DNA of 10,057 nt from Gracilaria vermiculophylla (Eukaryota; Rhodophyta; Florideophyceae; Gracilariales; Gracilariaceae), in NCBI GenBank assembly GCA_019155205.2, contig JAHNZQ020000004.1, positions 2,689,513 through 2,699,569 on the forward strand, read 5' to 3'. The position numbers and the translations under genes are program-made. Position 1 is the stretch's first letter. Each line of letters starts with the position of its first letter. The notes beneath the pieces are model-generated. The model did no database searches and was not told the origin of the DNA. It saw only the letters and a program-made list of their open reading frames with translations. Of the stretch, positions 1 to 8,307 are shown piece after piece.

Positions 1-249
1 AAAGAGAAAGTAGGTTTGGGATGTCCGGAGGTCCGGTGAAATATACCTCGTACAAAGGCAAACATGACAACGAGAGAAACACTCCCAAGGTTGGGTTCAT
101 CAGCACGTAGGGCGGCTAAGCTTCCGTGTGCAACCGGCAATCCTTCCGATGAGGAGTAAAGAGCGTCCGTGGCGTAGAATCTTAGGACCGAGACCCTGGG
201 TGGGGAACTTTACGATGCGCGCCGGACGCAAGGCCAGTGTGCTAAGTAG

Positions 250-280
250 TGCCACACTGTGCAGTGCACAGTGTCAGGCA
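250..280. repeat. Near-perfect 21-bp dyad with flanking arms in putative LTR
   Basis: ACACTGTGCA (254-263) and TGCACAGTGT (265-274) are exact reverse complements around a single central base. Outside them TGCC (250-253) pairs with GGCA (277-280) across a 2-base bulge. The symmetry suggests a binding site for a dimeric protein or a hairpin with an 8-bp stem and 5-base loop. No coding role is apparent. Confidence 0.75.
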
Positions 281-348
281 TCCTAAATTGGGTTCAAAGA
301 ATATGTGAAATTCCCACGTTTGTGGCTATACCTCAAACAGCCAGTCCG

Positions 349-364
349 TGGTCCACGTGGACCA
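349..364. repeat. 16-bp perfect palindrome with CACGTG core
   Basis: TGGTCCACGTGGACCA is its own reverse complement. The centre CACGTG is the E-box/G-box core bound by bHLH and bZIP factors in many eukaryotes. It lies about 105 bases inside the inferred LTR edge, so it could be a U3 regulatory element. Function is inferred only; a palindrome this long could arise by chance in a 10-kb window about once in several windows. Confidence 0.5.
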
Positions 365-470
365 TCCGCGCCATGTGGCACCATCAATATCATATATTAC
401 TGTACGAGTTCCCAAGGTGGTTATTAAGCAAAGTCGCGAACACCCCCGATACAGGGCGTTGCTCTACACA

Positions 471-481
471 TCTTCCCCCTT
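471..481 (-). other. Candidate polypurine tract (plus-strand primer site)
   Basis: Minus strand AAGGGGGAAGA is an uninterrupted run of 11 purines placed directly before TGTGTAG. This is the arrangement of a PPT abutting the 3' LTR in Ty3/gypsy elements. It lies about 2.16 kb downstream of the pol stop, an unusually long distance, because an antisense coding region intervenes. A chance purine run is the alternative; the abutting TG supports the PPT reading. Confidence 0.5.
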
Positions 482-503
482 AGGACGGGACGCACATCCC
501 AAG

Positions 504-2562
504 ATGGGCAAAACAACGGCGGCGATGGAGCGTAAAAGAACAACTGCCCGGGGTTCTCAGGCTGACTTCCCTGCGAGGGGTAGACATCGCGCCACAGCAG
601 TAGCCGACCCAACAAGCTTCGCAGCACCGACGTTGTCTTCCTTGCCTTCCGAGTCCTCCACCATTTCTGCGTATCTCACGGCATCCCGCACTCCATCCAC
701 TCTGGCAATCGACTTCACCACGAGGGAAAGGCTTCCGAACCAGCCGCCAAAGACCCTCCGCCGGGATACTTCTCCGGACTCCGGTCCGTGCCGATCCTCC
801 TTGCTGGGCGTGGCGAACACGCCGGTAGCGGGATTAACGCGATCGTGACCCAACCCGGCTCTGGGGCATCTGCGAACGCGGTGCACCAGGGTGCGATGCA
901 ACCACAAGGTGTCACGCCTTCCCCCTTTGGGTTCCCGTATCCCATGCCAGTGGGCAACTGGCTCGCCGCGCACCTTCCTCCTCCGGCACATCCGGCGGCT
1001 GGAAGCCATTTGTGGCCGACGTTTGACTTCCCAGTAGGGCGGAACCCGAACAATCATCGACACCCGATGCATTTGCGCCTGGTGCCATGGTTGCACCCAG
1101 TCGCTGTCTTCGATGAGAGAGGGTCTTACTGCCGCATACGCGGACGCATCGGACCACCTAACCGACGACTTTCCTGGTATTGTGACGACCTCATGGGACT
1201 GTCCTCACCGGATTGCCGTTCCGGTGCATCACATCCGCCGGCTCCTACGGGAAAGCGTAGCCTCCGCACATGCGGCACTCGTCACTATTGCACGTCAGCG
1301 GCAGAATTGTGCTCCGTTAGAAACGCCGATACCCCTGGGCTTACGGTTTGACATTGAGCTGTACTGCAAACGCGGGTAAGTTGTCTACCATGCCCGCTGA
1401 GCCGTGTTGGAGACGTTCGTGTGGCGCCGTGTACCGATTGCTTGGCAGAAAGCCTTATGCTTGGATAGACCAATTCTTTTGGCAGAGTTCCGCAACCTCT
1501 CACGAGACTATCGGTTCAATTTTCGAAAGCATTTCATCCGTTTCCAACGGCGTTGGCGATCTCGGCTCGGGTACTTCGTCCCGTATCAGAACATGGAAGT
1601 CGAACGCATCGCGGCTCCGCACAGAGGCGGTAGGTATGTAACTCTTCCCGATTGGTGGGCAGCGTTGGAGTTCTGTCGCAGATGCCACGTCGAACTTACC
1701 CCGGTGCTGACCCAAATGGGATCGTACCTCATAACGGATCCCCACGCAAGGTTGTCGTCCGTGGTGGGTACGGAGTGGGCGGCCCGCATCACTGCATACA
1801 TCCTCGCTGAGGCATACGACCAGTATCGCTTGTGTTATACCCCTCCCCGAGTATCGGCGGCGATCCGAAGCCTGGATCTGTGTGTTCCCCTTGGGGGTGA
1901 GGCAAATGCTGAGGAGATGTTGACTCTCCTCGACTTCATCGATGGAGTCGATTGGAGTGAGGTCCCCATCTCGAAAAGCAAGCGCGACCAAGTGGCTGCT
2001 GGTTTGGGTCCCGGTCTCGGGCGCAATACCGCACTCGCGGGCGACTATGTGTTCTTCGATACCTGGGAGTATATGACATTGACAGCCGTGGAGGCGGGAG
2101 AACTTCGTGAAGCGCCGCGCCGGATTCCCCAGAGACAACCCATTCGGTTTATCGATTCGGACTCCTACAACCAGGCATATCTGCGGGGGTGATACAATAG
2201 TGGACAACGATCCTGACTCGGGTGGTGCGGCACTCTACGCGATGGATGTCGACTCCGCGGGTAGTACCGGTAGCATTTTCTCGGCGGGGGTGGGCGCCGT
2301 TGCGCACAGTGTCCCTTAGACGGGGGTACGCCTGCGTCAGCAGTTGGCCCTACCTTAGTAGGTGCTGGGCCTATGATTGACCAGCGCCGGCGAAGCTGAG
2401 ATTATCGCAAGGTTCCTCCCAGGTTCCGGTTTGAGTGCCCACGAGGCCGGGGGTGGCGTTTCCGCGATGTGGGACGCGCTCGCTAACCGCCTTGGCGGGG
2501 GTCCTTCCCAATGTCGGGGCGGTACTGCAACACCACCTGGTGCCCGGCAGTTCGCCGAATAG
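504..2562 (+). pseudogene. Antisense accessory coding region, broken; unknown protein
   Basis: The product is not recognised. A plus-strand ATG at 504 in context AAGATGG opens a Ser/Thr/Pro-rich N-terminus in frame 504 (to about 840). Reading then passes to frame 2 (about 790-1120, Pro/Gly-rich, with PSPFGFPYPMP) and back to frame 504 for the best-preserved core, 1113-2192. That core is interrupted by TAA 1377-1379 and TGA 1398-1400. It contains amphipathic helical stretches (IRRLLRESVASAHAALVTIA), an uninterrupted 262-codon tail from 1404, and segments such as TPPRVSAAIRSLDLCVPLG and FFDTWEYMTL. After 2190 an acidic tail (DNDPDSGGAALYAMDVD) continues one frame over, then shifts twice more to the stop TAG 2560-2562. 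Intact length would be about 686 residues. No RT, integrase, transposase or zinc motif is seen. Sitting between pol and the putative PPT, it is either an antisense ORF of the element or a captured or neighbouring host gene. Confidence 0.6.
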
Positions 2563-2679
2563 GGCTTAAGATATTGTTGGAGCCATGTGAAGTAGACTTG
2601 ATTCACTTATGGCTGGTTTCTCGCGTGTGCGGCATGACAGTTACCCAACTTGGGCTTTTTGCAACGTAGAAGATAGCGC

Positions 2680-2850
2680 AGTTTCCACGCGGCGGTGGTC
2701 CTGTATCAGTTTTGATCTGAGAGGGTGCTCGATCGGTTCGAAAGTATCCCATTCTGGGGCGTAGTTGTACCAGCGCAAGCGATGTTGAAGTGTACCGTCC
2801 TGATCCCAGGAGTGGCTAACGATGCGGTCCAGCACTTATTCCTGCGCGTA
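2680..2850 (-). pseudogene. pol: pol: C-terminal chromodomain
   Basis: Chromodomains on gypsy integrases bind modified histone tails and steer insertion into particular chromatin. Here VLDRIVSHSW is followed by RLRWYNYAPEWDTFEP, the usual chromodomain layout: a first strand with Asp-Arg-Ile, then an RW followed by an aromatic-rich turn, then a (T)xEP signature starting the C-terminal helix. Aromatic cage candidates are Trp (codon 22 counted from 2835) and Phe (codon 32, where Trp is common). A TAA at 2836-2838 sits immediately upstream, where the family has an aromatic residue before the first strand, so one cage residue is probably lost to the stop. The domain ends at the pol stop 2641-2643, followed by only 78 bases before the antisense gene's stop. 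Confidence 0.72.
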
Positions 2851-4040
2851 AACTTTCCATCTTTCCGGGTTTGTCGTCACCGCACCAAAGCGGGAGTCTC
2901 CCTGTACATGGTTTGCGAACGCGAGGGGCGGCGGTGGCTGGAGCCATGTGAATCCATTCGGCTCCCCTTACGGGGTATACGTCGTACTCGTAGCGCTACC
3001 TAGGCGGCGTTTTCCCGTCACGGGTTGACATCTCCTGCGCGGGTTGCATCGGCTGTTTCAAATACGTGGATGTGACCCCCCGACTTGGGGTCGTGAGCTT
3101 GCCGTGCGGACGCGTCGGTGGCAGTGCGTTCTCGATTCCGGGTGACGATTCCGACTTGGGTGTATTGGCTTGCGCGGGGCTTGCGACTTCCCGACTCGGG
3201 TTTCGACTTCGTGCTTCGCGGTACGCTTCGCTCATTGCGAGGCGGCGAACTTCCTTCCGTCTTGACGGTAGCAGGGGTTGTCCACGTGGCTCTGGCCCGT
3301 TCATCCCCGGTGCTTGGGGCATCTTGACCCTTGACAAGAGAGGTTCGTCATTGTTCACAAAGCGATTTTCGGGTGCCTCCGTCGTTTCCCCATTGGTGGG
3401 CCCGATTTCTTCGGATACTCGTCGCCGTTGCACGCACTTGTCGACCGTTCCCTTCGAGGGGTCGGCCATTTGTGTGGCCATGGCATGAGTGCCTTCGGTT
3501 TGTCCAATCCTTCGTGGGGAGACCCTGCGTTCCGCGGTGTGCGGCTTCGTTGCTGCGCTGTTCGTAACGGCAGGTGATGGTTGTGTTTCAACCCCCGATG
3601 GGGTAGGCAAAGCGATTAGCCTTACTTTTTGCTCCAAAAGGTTGGGTCTTTCCTCACGTGAGGGTGCGGTGAGGATCCTTGAATGTACGCGCGCGTTCTC
3701 TCCGGACATCTGGCAATGCGGTGCGCGTTTCCCGTGTCTCACGGTTTGTATCCCATTGCGACGGCTGGTGCACCGAAGCCTCAGTTGAGGATGTGGTCTC
3801 TTTTCCCTCCTTTGAAGGATCGACGGGTGACACATCCGTATTTCGGGGGGCGCTTGAAGGGCGGCAGGGCAAGCCAAGGTTGTCCGTTTGGTCCGGTGAG
3901 TCCGTGTCAAACGGAAAATCTGCGAGTTCCTGAGTGGGGTGTGGCAATGTCGGGGGTCGAGTCGCCACAGTTGTACCCAGCGTTGTGGAATCCACCGATG
4001 CGGGGGTACACAACTGTAGTAGAACCTCAGATGAGGGTGG
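2851..4040 (-). pseudogene. pol: pol: long low-complexity linker between integrase and chromodomain
   Basis: About 1.2 kb (near 400 codons) separates the integrase C-terminal module from the chromodomain. Readable peptide moves from the integrase frame (to the stop 3654-3656; rich in Thr, Pro, Ser, Asp, as in TTLGTTVATRPPTLPHPTQE) to another frame (to the stop 2996-2998; rich in Arg, Pro, Ser, Glu). The frame of the chromodomain is open from about 2970 (GFTWLQPPPPLAF). No conserved fold is visible. Composition suggests a disordered tether. Because frames change, exact borders are uncertain, and part of this stretch could be inserted sequence. Confidence 0.5.
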
Positions 4041-5325
4041 AGTGTCGACAACGACGCAGTCGCGCGACAATCGCTCGTGCGCCCCATCGATTTCGGCGAT
4101 ATTCGTGCCCATCGATGCGGTGACTACACAAAACGGGCCTTCAGCGATAGGTGACAGCTTATGTCGTTTCTCCTTCAAGAGGTTGTAGTGTTCCTTTGGA
4201 ACGAATACATAATTTCCCTCCAAGACAGGGCGTGATTTTTCCCGACGTAAGCAGGCATCGAAGTACCTTTTGTAGGCAACTTGTGCGCGTTGCACACCTT
4301 GCGACGTAGCGGGAATAAGCTTCGAAAACCACTCGTTCCAGCCCGCGCGATAGTCTCCCACCGATGGAATTTATCAAGAGTCACTTGGGACTCCAACGCG
4401 GTAGGCGGCGGCGTGTGCGAGAGTACAAATTCAAATGGAGATATTCCGGTAGTCCGATTAACTTGTGTGTTGTGCGCGAAGGTTAGCGCGTCAGTAAACA
4501 TATCCCACGTCTTTGGGTGGTCAAAAACGTAGGAATGGAGAGACGCCAGCATCGTGCGGTTAAACCGTTCCACTTGCCCATTACATTAGTGATGGTAGGA
4601 AGTGATGAACATGTTCGTAACGTCAAAAATGCGACAGAAATCCTCGATGAAACGCTATGCGAACTGTTTCCCGATATCGGAGAGTAACTCTACTGGAGAA
4701 CCGTACACGAACACCCAATGCGTCACGAACGTGTGCGCGACGGTGTATGCCGTAATCCACTTCAGTGGGACAGTCCAAAGCAGTTTCGAGAAATAGTAGG
4801 TGATAACAAACAAGAACTTGTTGTCTCTCCGTGTCGCAAGGCATGAGGCGAGGATTTCAATCGTGATAAACTCGAGCGGGGCCCTTGCCGGGAAGAGCTA
4901 CAACTCTTTAGAGTGCTTCAGGAGCCTCACCCGGTTCTTTGCACATTCGGTGCGAAACATACCGGTGCGTAGCAGTCCAGCGCCATCGTGGGCCAGTAGA
5001 AATCCCTCCGTAAGGTAAGGTAGAGTTTCCGGACTCCGGATTGTCCTCATAACGTGGCGTATTGTGAAAGGTGCAGGACCAAAGATTGCAGGGAGTGCGG
5101 TACCACGACTTGAGGGTTTTGTTAAACTGTCCTGGTGAGGTGACCGATATCGTTTACCTCGAAAGGTACTTGTGCATTTGTGTTTATAAGGGTCCGTATT
5201 TTCGCACAGAAGGGATCGTTCTGTTGTTCCCGGACTATCTCTTTGGTTGAGATAGGTATAAAATTCTCGGACAGTGGTGTCCCAGATTGGGCTTCATTTG
5301 CAATCAGCGCTTCGTCGAATTCGTC
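4041..5325 (-). pseudogene. pol: pol: integrase (HHCC, DDE core, GPY/F-like C-terminus), inactivated
   Basis: Integrase inserts the cDNA into the host genome. The zinc region (about 5100-4960) keeps the framework RRDFYWPTMALDC and ECAKNRV, but both expected His are Gln (SQY, GQS) and the first Cys of the CxxC is Arg. The catalytic core has FITIEIL, where family members have Asp and here Glu (4856-4858), then LLSDIGKQF with the second Asp (4676-4678), then NGQVERFNR with Glu at 4568-4570. The last two are separated by exactly 35 residues, the DX35E spacing. Stops are TAA 5122-5124, TGA 5047-5049, TAG 4898-4900, TAG 4655-4657 and TAA 4586-4588. Frameshifts lie near 4975 and 4340. The C-terminal stretch KLSPIAEGPFCVV with HERLSRDCVVV matches the GPY/F module of gypsy integrases. 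Confidence 0.88.
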
Positions 5326-5454
5326 TTGCGGTCCCCATTATTCTGGCCTTCGAGAACGTTCGTGATTTGTTTCCTCAGGTAAGGGCTCGTGTGTAATGAA
5401 ACAGGTATTTTGTCGTCATTCTCCAATGCAAGGGCCTCTTCATTTGTGGGTAGA

Positions 5455-5842
5455 CGAGAAAAGGCGTCAGCTTGGGCATTTGGGCGCCTTTCTTGAAGAT
5501 GACGTCGAAGTCATATTCCGCAAAGCGGAGTCTCCACAGCATGAGATGGCCTGATGGATCATAGATATTCAGCAACCACCTCAATGAAGAATGGTCCGTG
5601 TATATGGTGAAGGTTATTATCACAATATAAGGGCGGAGAATGGAGAGAGCCCACACGACTGCAAGGCACTCCTTCTCCGAAACGTGGGAGTTCCGTTCGC
5701 GGACATTGAGCGAACGAGACCAGTACTGGATGGGTTTTCGTTCATCGAAGGGGGTGATTTGGAAAAAAGCGCATCCCACCTGGTGGTCACTCGAATCCGT
5801 GTCAACGGAGAACGGTGGTCCCGGTTTGGGCAGCAAGAGAAT
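5455..5842 (-). pseudogene. pol: pol: RNase H domain
   Basis: RNase H removes the RNA strand during reverse transcription. Minus-strand peptide shows PFSVDTDSSDHQVGCAF, then SEKECLAVVWAL, then FTIYTDHSSLRWLL. These carry the three acidic residues of the gypsy RNase H active site: Asp at 5795-5797, Glu at 5669-5671 and Asp at 5594-5596. The fourth acidic site (a downstream Ala-Asp-Ala signature) is found only after moving one frame: near 5480 a base appears to be missing in an A run, and the other frame then reads AQADAFSRLPTNEEA. The linker to integrase continues in that shifted frame to about 5320. So the catalytic triad is intact while the domain's end is frameshifted. Confidence 0.88.
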
Positions 5843-6084
5843 CGAGACAGAAGTGACAGCGCTGATTCGCGATTGAAAAGCTCCCGTTTGTACGGTGTTC
5901 AAGGGGTCCAGTTTAGGTGGCTGGCCTTTCCGCAATTGCGCGTTGCGCGGTGCGGCCGTGACCGCAAAGATCGGAATGAACCGTCGGTAGGCGTTGACGA
6001 GTCCAAGAAAAAATCTGAATGACGTTTGCGTGCGCGGTTCCTTTGCCTCGGTGAGGGATTGGATGCGCGCTCGATAGATCATAA

Positions 6085-6748
6085 GCCGTGCCGGACGGAT
6101 GAAATGAACAACATACTTGATGGAATCGGCGAAGAACTCCCATTTCCTCAAGTTTAGGCTAATTCCCGCGTCGTAGAGTACCGTCATAACCTCCTTGACG
6201 TGAGTGAAGTGGTCATCCAGATTGCTTGAAACGATGATGATGTCATTCAGGTAGACCAAGAACGTGCGCCATTTGAAGCAGTTCAAAAATATGTCGATCG
6301 CTCTTTGAAAGGTAGCCAGTGTGCTGGTCAACTCAAATGGCATCGGCTTAAAGCGGTAGGAGTCAAAATGACAGACAAAAGCCGTCTTGTCCTGATCTTC
6401 TTTCCTAACAGGGACTTACCAATATCCCGAGTTGGCGTCGAGTGCCGTAATAACGGCTGCTTCCCCCAGTGATTCAATGCATTCATCTACACGGGATATG
6501 GGGCATGTGTCGCGGACCGTGACCGTGTTCAGTCGACGATAGTCGACACAGAACCGTCCGGTCCCGTTTGGGTTCAACTCCAATACAACTAGGGACGCCC
6601 ATGGCGACTGCGCAGGCTCAATTACTCCGGCTCTGAGCACCTTGGTCACATGCAAATTCTCCTCTTCCCAAACTTTTGAGCTGGCCCGATATAGGGGTTG
6701 CGCAACCGGGCGAGCGTGCGTCAACAAGTCGACCCGGTGTTCCGTGGC
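6085..6748 (-). pseudogene. pol: pol: reverse transcriptase, YxDD motif lost
   Basis: This polymerase would copy element RNA into cDNA. Landmarks in order are AGVIEPAQSPWASLVVL, the dNTP-region signature RFCVDYRRLN (about 6556-6527), motif A ALDANSGYW with its Asp at 6437-6439, TAFVCHFDSYRFKPMPFEL, and motif C. Motif C reads YLND: the first Asp of YxDD is Asn (AAT at 6245-6247) and the second Asp remains. TAA 6416-6418 replaces the codon right after SGYW, where family members have Gln; the frame continues directly through it. Spacing is otherwise normal for a gypsy RT, so the domain is broken only by substitutions. A connection region with FLGLVNAYRRFIP (about 6084-5843) follows. Confidence 0.93.
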
Positions 6749-7012
6749 ATTGATCTCGCCAAGTGAGACGTCCAACTTTGGGGTACGTTCCCGCAGGATA
6801 TTGCGGAGTCTTTCGAGGTGCGATTCGGGCACAAGGCTAGGGCCTAATTCCTCGAGGGCCGTCACTGTGTCCAGCTTGTCGAAACTGGTAACAGTGCGCT
6901 TCTCCGCTCCCGAGATCGGGTCTTCTTTCTCCGTCGCAATGGAGACAGGAGTTGCTGCGCCTTTCCCTCCCTTAAACGGCGCGACTTTCTCGGAAGCGGT
7001 ATCGGCCAAAGA

Positions 7013-7440
7013 TTAGACCAGACCGAGTTCGTCGGCGCTAGTCAGCTTCGTGGAAAGCATCGCGAACGGATGCGGCGTGACCATTCCAACTACTCGGTTC
7101 TTCACCAGGTACTGGGGGGCGCGTCCCAAGCTTGCGACGAATATCTCCAATGGGGCATTAAGCGTGCCTTGCGCAATCCCGATAGCAACGGCGAGTTGAG
7201 ATTTCTCGTATAACGAGGGCAGGGGTTGTATAACCCTGAGACCGTGTTGAAGGGAAGGGACTTGAACCATTACCTGCGATTCAGGCAGTATCCGCAAGGA
7301 CGCGGTGACGCAAAGCTTTGTCGATTCCCGAGCAGCGGAAGTAGGATCCTGCGCGGCAGGGTGAGGAATGTGCGTTTTTGACGCACGGCCCAACCTAAGC
7401 CTGACGATCCGTATTCTAGACCAATCCTTGAGCTCCACTT
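7013..7440 (-). pseudogene. pol: pol: protease-to-RT linker region
   Basis: This 142-codon stretch between protease and RT is in the same frame as both. It contains QPLPSLYEKSQLAVAIGIAQ and VKNRVVGMVTPHP, a beta-rich segment of a kind regularly found after the protease in oomycete-type gypsy Pol (family knowledge, not searched). It ends at TAA 7013-7015, beyond which the frame continues straight into the region before RT. No catalytic motif is visible. Its likely role is a polyprotein spacer. Confidence 0.6.
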
Positions 7441-7750
7441 GCTTAAGTCAGGGTTGGATGGCGTCGACCAATCGGTCGGAATAGTCACATCCCGATATAA
7501 CTGGGGCCGCGAGTGAGTGACAGACGATGAAATCCAACCTCACCACGAGGGATCCAAGCCGGACGACTTAGTCGACCGTACCTACCGTTTTCAACGGATT
7601 GTCCTTCGCGTCGGCGACTTCTAACGACACACTGGCGTGAACGCGTGACCGCACGTGCGGGGATAGGAGGGACTCAACGATGAAGTTTGGTCCTGCTCCC
7701 GTGCCCAAAAAATTTATCATGCGCACCAGAAACTGGGGGTTCAGGCCAAA
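7440..7750 (-). pseudogene. pol: pol: retropepsin-like aspartic protease, active-site Asp lost
   Basis: The protease would cleave the Gag-Pol polyprotein. The peptide FLGTGAGPNFIVESLL matches the retropepsin active-site loop [D][T/S]GA followed by hydrophobic residues, but the catalytic Asp is Gly (GGC at 7703-7705). TAA 7568-7570 lies in the middle of the domain. Reading through it in the same frame gives LAAPVISGCDYSDR (about 7510-7470), the hydrophobic-hydrophobic-Gly element that closes retropepsin domains. TGA 7448-7450 then interrupts the end, followed by VELKD and IVRLRLG. So the fold is recognisable over about 100 residues, with one catalytic substitution and two stops. Confidence 0.8.
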
Positions 7751-8265
7751 GTCAGCGTAGCCTTTATAGCTTCGCTTGGCCATCACCATGATTCGGTCCC
7801 GGAAACGGAAGTTTTTCTTCCATATCTCCGGGCGAGGCAGAACACCGAGGTGTCTCGAATCCGTGTCTACAATGTCTTCCCTTGTAAGGATTCTCACCGG
7901 GAAGCGAGGAAGCGACGCCTAGGGCGTTCTCAAGCTCGCTGATTAAGACGCCTTTCCCGAATGGGAAACTCCATCATTTAGGTTTTCTGGGCCTCTCTCG
8001 CCAGAGTCGGGGACCCAGGCTACTCGGCAACCATAGCTTGAGCAGTGATTTCCTCATGAGGGGGGTTAGGATCGGTAACCGCATTGGTGGAGCGAACCGA
8101 ACGAGCCGGGTACTGCTTCAGTGGCGCTGCCGTCGTTGACGGGACGCCATGCGAGAAGTCTGACTTGGCGCAGAGGTACAAAGCGATGGGTATCATTCCC
8201 TTCTGTTCAGGGTTTAGTGCCTCATAATTCACCGCCACCTTCCCCATGTCCTTCAGCGAGAAGAG

Positions 8266-8307
8266 ACACTGTGGGGAGGTGTGGCAGTGCATATAGAACA
8301 GGTGGCA
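8266..8307 (-). other. gag: gag: CCHC zinc knuckle, decayed
   Basis: The peptide CHLFYMHCHTSPQC has the exact spacing of a retroelement zinc knuckle, C-x2-C-x4-H-x4-C. Cys 8305-8307, His 8281-8283 and Cys 8266-8268 are kept. The second Cys is Phe (TTC, 8296-8298) and the usual Gly before His is Cys. Such knuckles bind genomic RNA. It lies at the expected place between the Gag domain and protease. Two single-base changes explain the decay; a chance match is possible but unlikely given the position. Confidence 0.65.

Larger units (their letters stand above)
1..470 (-). repeat. Putative truncated 3' LTR (U3 part)
   Basis: On the minus strand the sequence after the polypurine tract begins TGTGTAGAGC at 470, the TG start expected of an LTR. 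The stretch has no convincing coding region. Just inside the edge (about 465-435) there is an imperfect inverted repeat, AACGCCC against GGGTGTT. It also holds two strong dyads, at 250-280 and 349-364. The window ends before the LTR end is seen. No long match to 9716-10057 could be found, which fits if the left piece is U3 and the right piece is mainly R-U5, but it leaves the call unproven. Confidence 0.42.
2641..7915 (-). pseudogene. pol: pol polyprotein, multiply broken (PR-RT-RH-IN-chromodomain)
   Basis: The polyprotein would have supplied protease, reverse transcriptase, RNase H and integrase for replication and insertion of the element. One frame stays readable from about 7915 to 5480, interrupted only by TAA 7568-7570, TGA 7448-7450, TAA 7013-7015 and TAA 6416-6418. 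Frame is then lost at about 5480 (one base missing in an A run), 5320, 4975 and 4340, and again in the linker. The stop TAA 2641-2643 follows the chromodomain. Gag upstream lies in the same frame as PR-RT, so the ancestor may have had one gag-pol reading frame. The domains are listed separately. Confidence 0.88.

Noticed and set aside
557..1096. Minus-strand open frame of 179 codons downstream of pol
   Set aside because: It lies opposite the antisense gene, has no recognisable motif, and neighbouring plus-strand frames connect better to a continuing protein. It could be reopened if homologs are found.
1376..1381. GTAAGT as a 5' splice site that would remove the TAA at 1377
   Set aside because: No convincing branch point and acceptor follow at intron-like distance, and coding resumes in the same frame about 20 bases later, which fits simple nonsense mutations.
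2578..2952. 14-base exact direct repeat TGGAGCCATGTGAA at 2578-2591 and 2939-2952
   Set aside because: A single 14-mer repeat is not rare in 10 kb, flanks do not match, and one copy lies in Pol coding sequence.
3066..3488. Plus-strand open frame of 140 codons
   Set aside because: It is a shadow of the low-complexity Pol linker; no motif or plausible start context.
2996..4087. Minus-strand open frame of 363 codons as an independent gene
   Set aside because: Its upper part overlaps the integrase C-terminus in the wrong frame and is Arg/Pro-rich without motifs; its lower part is better explained as frameshifted Pol linker.
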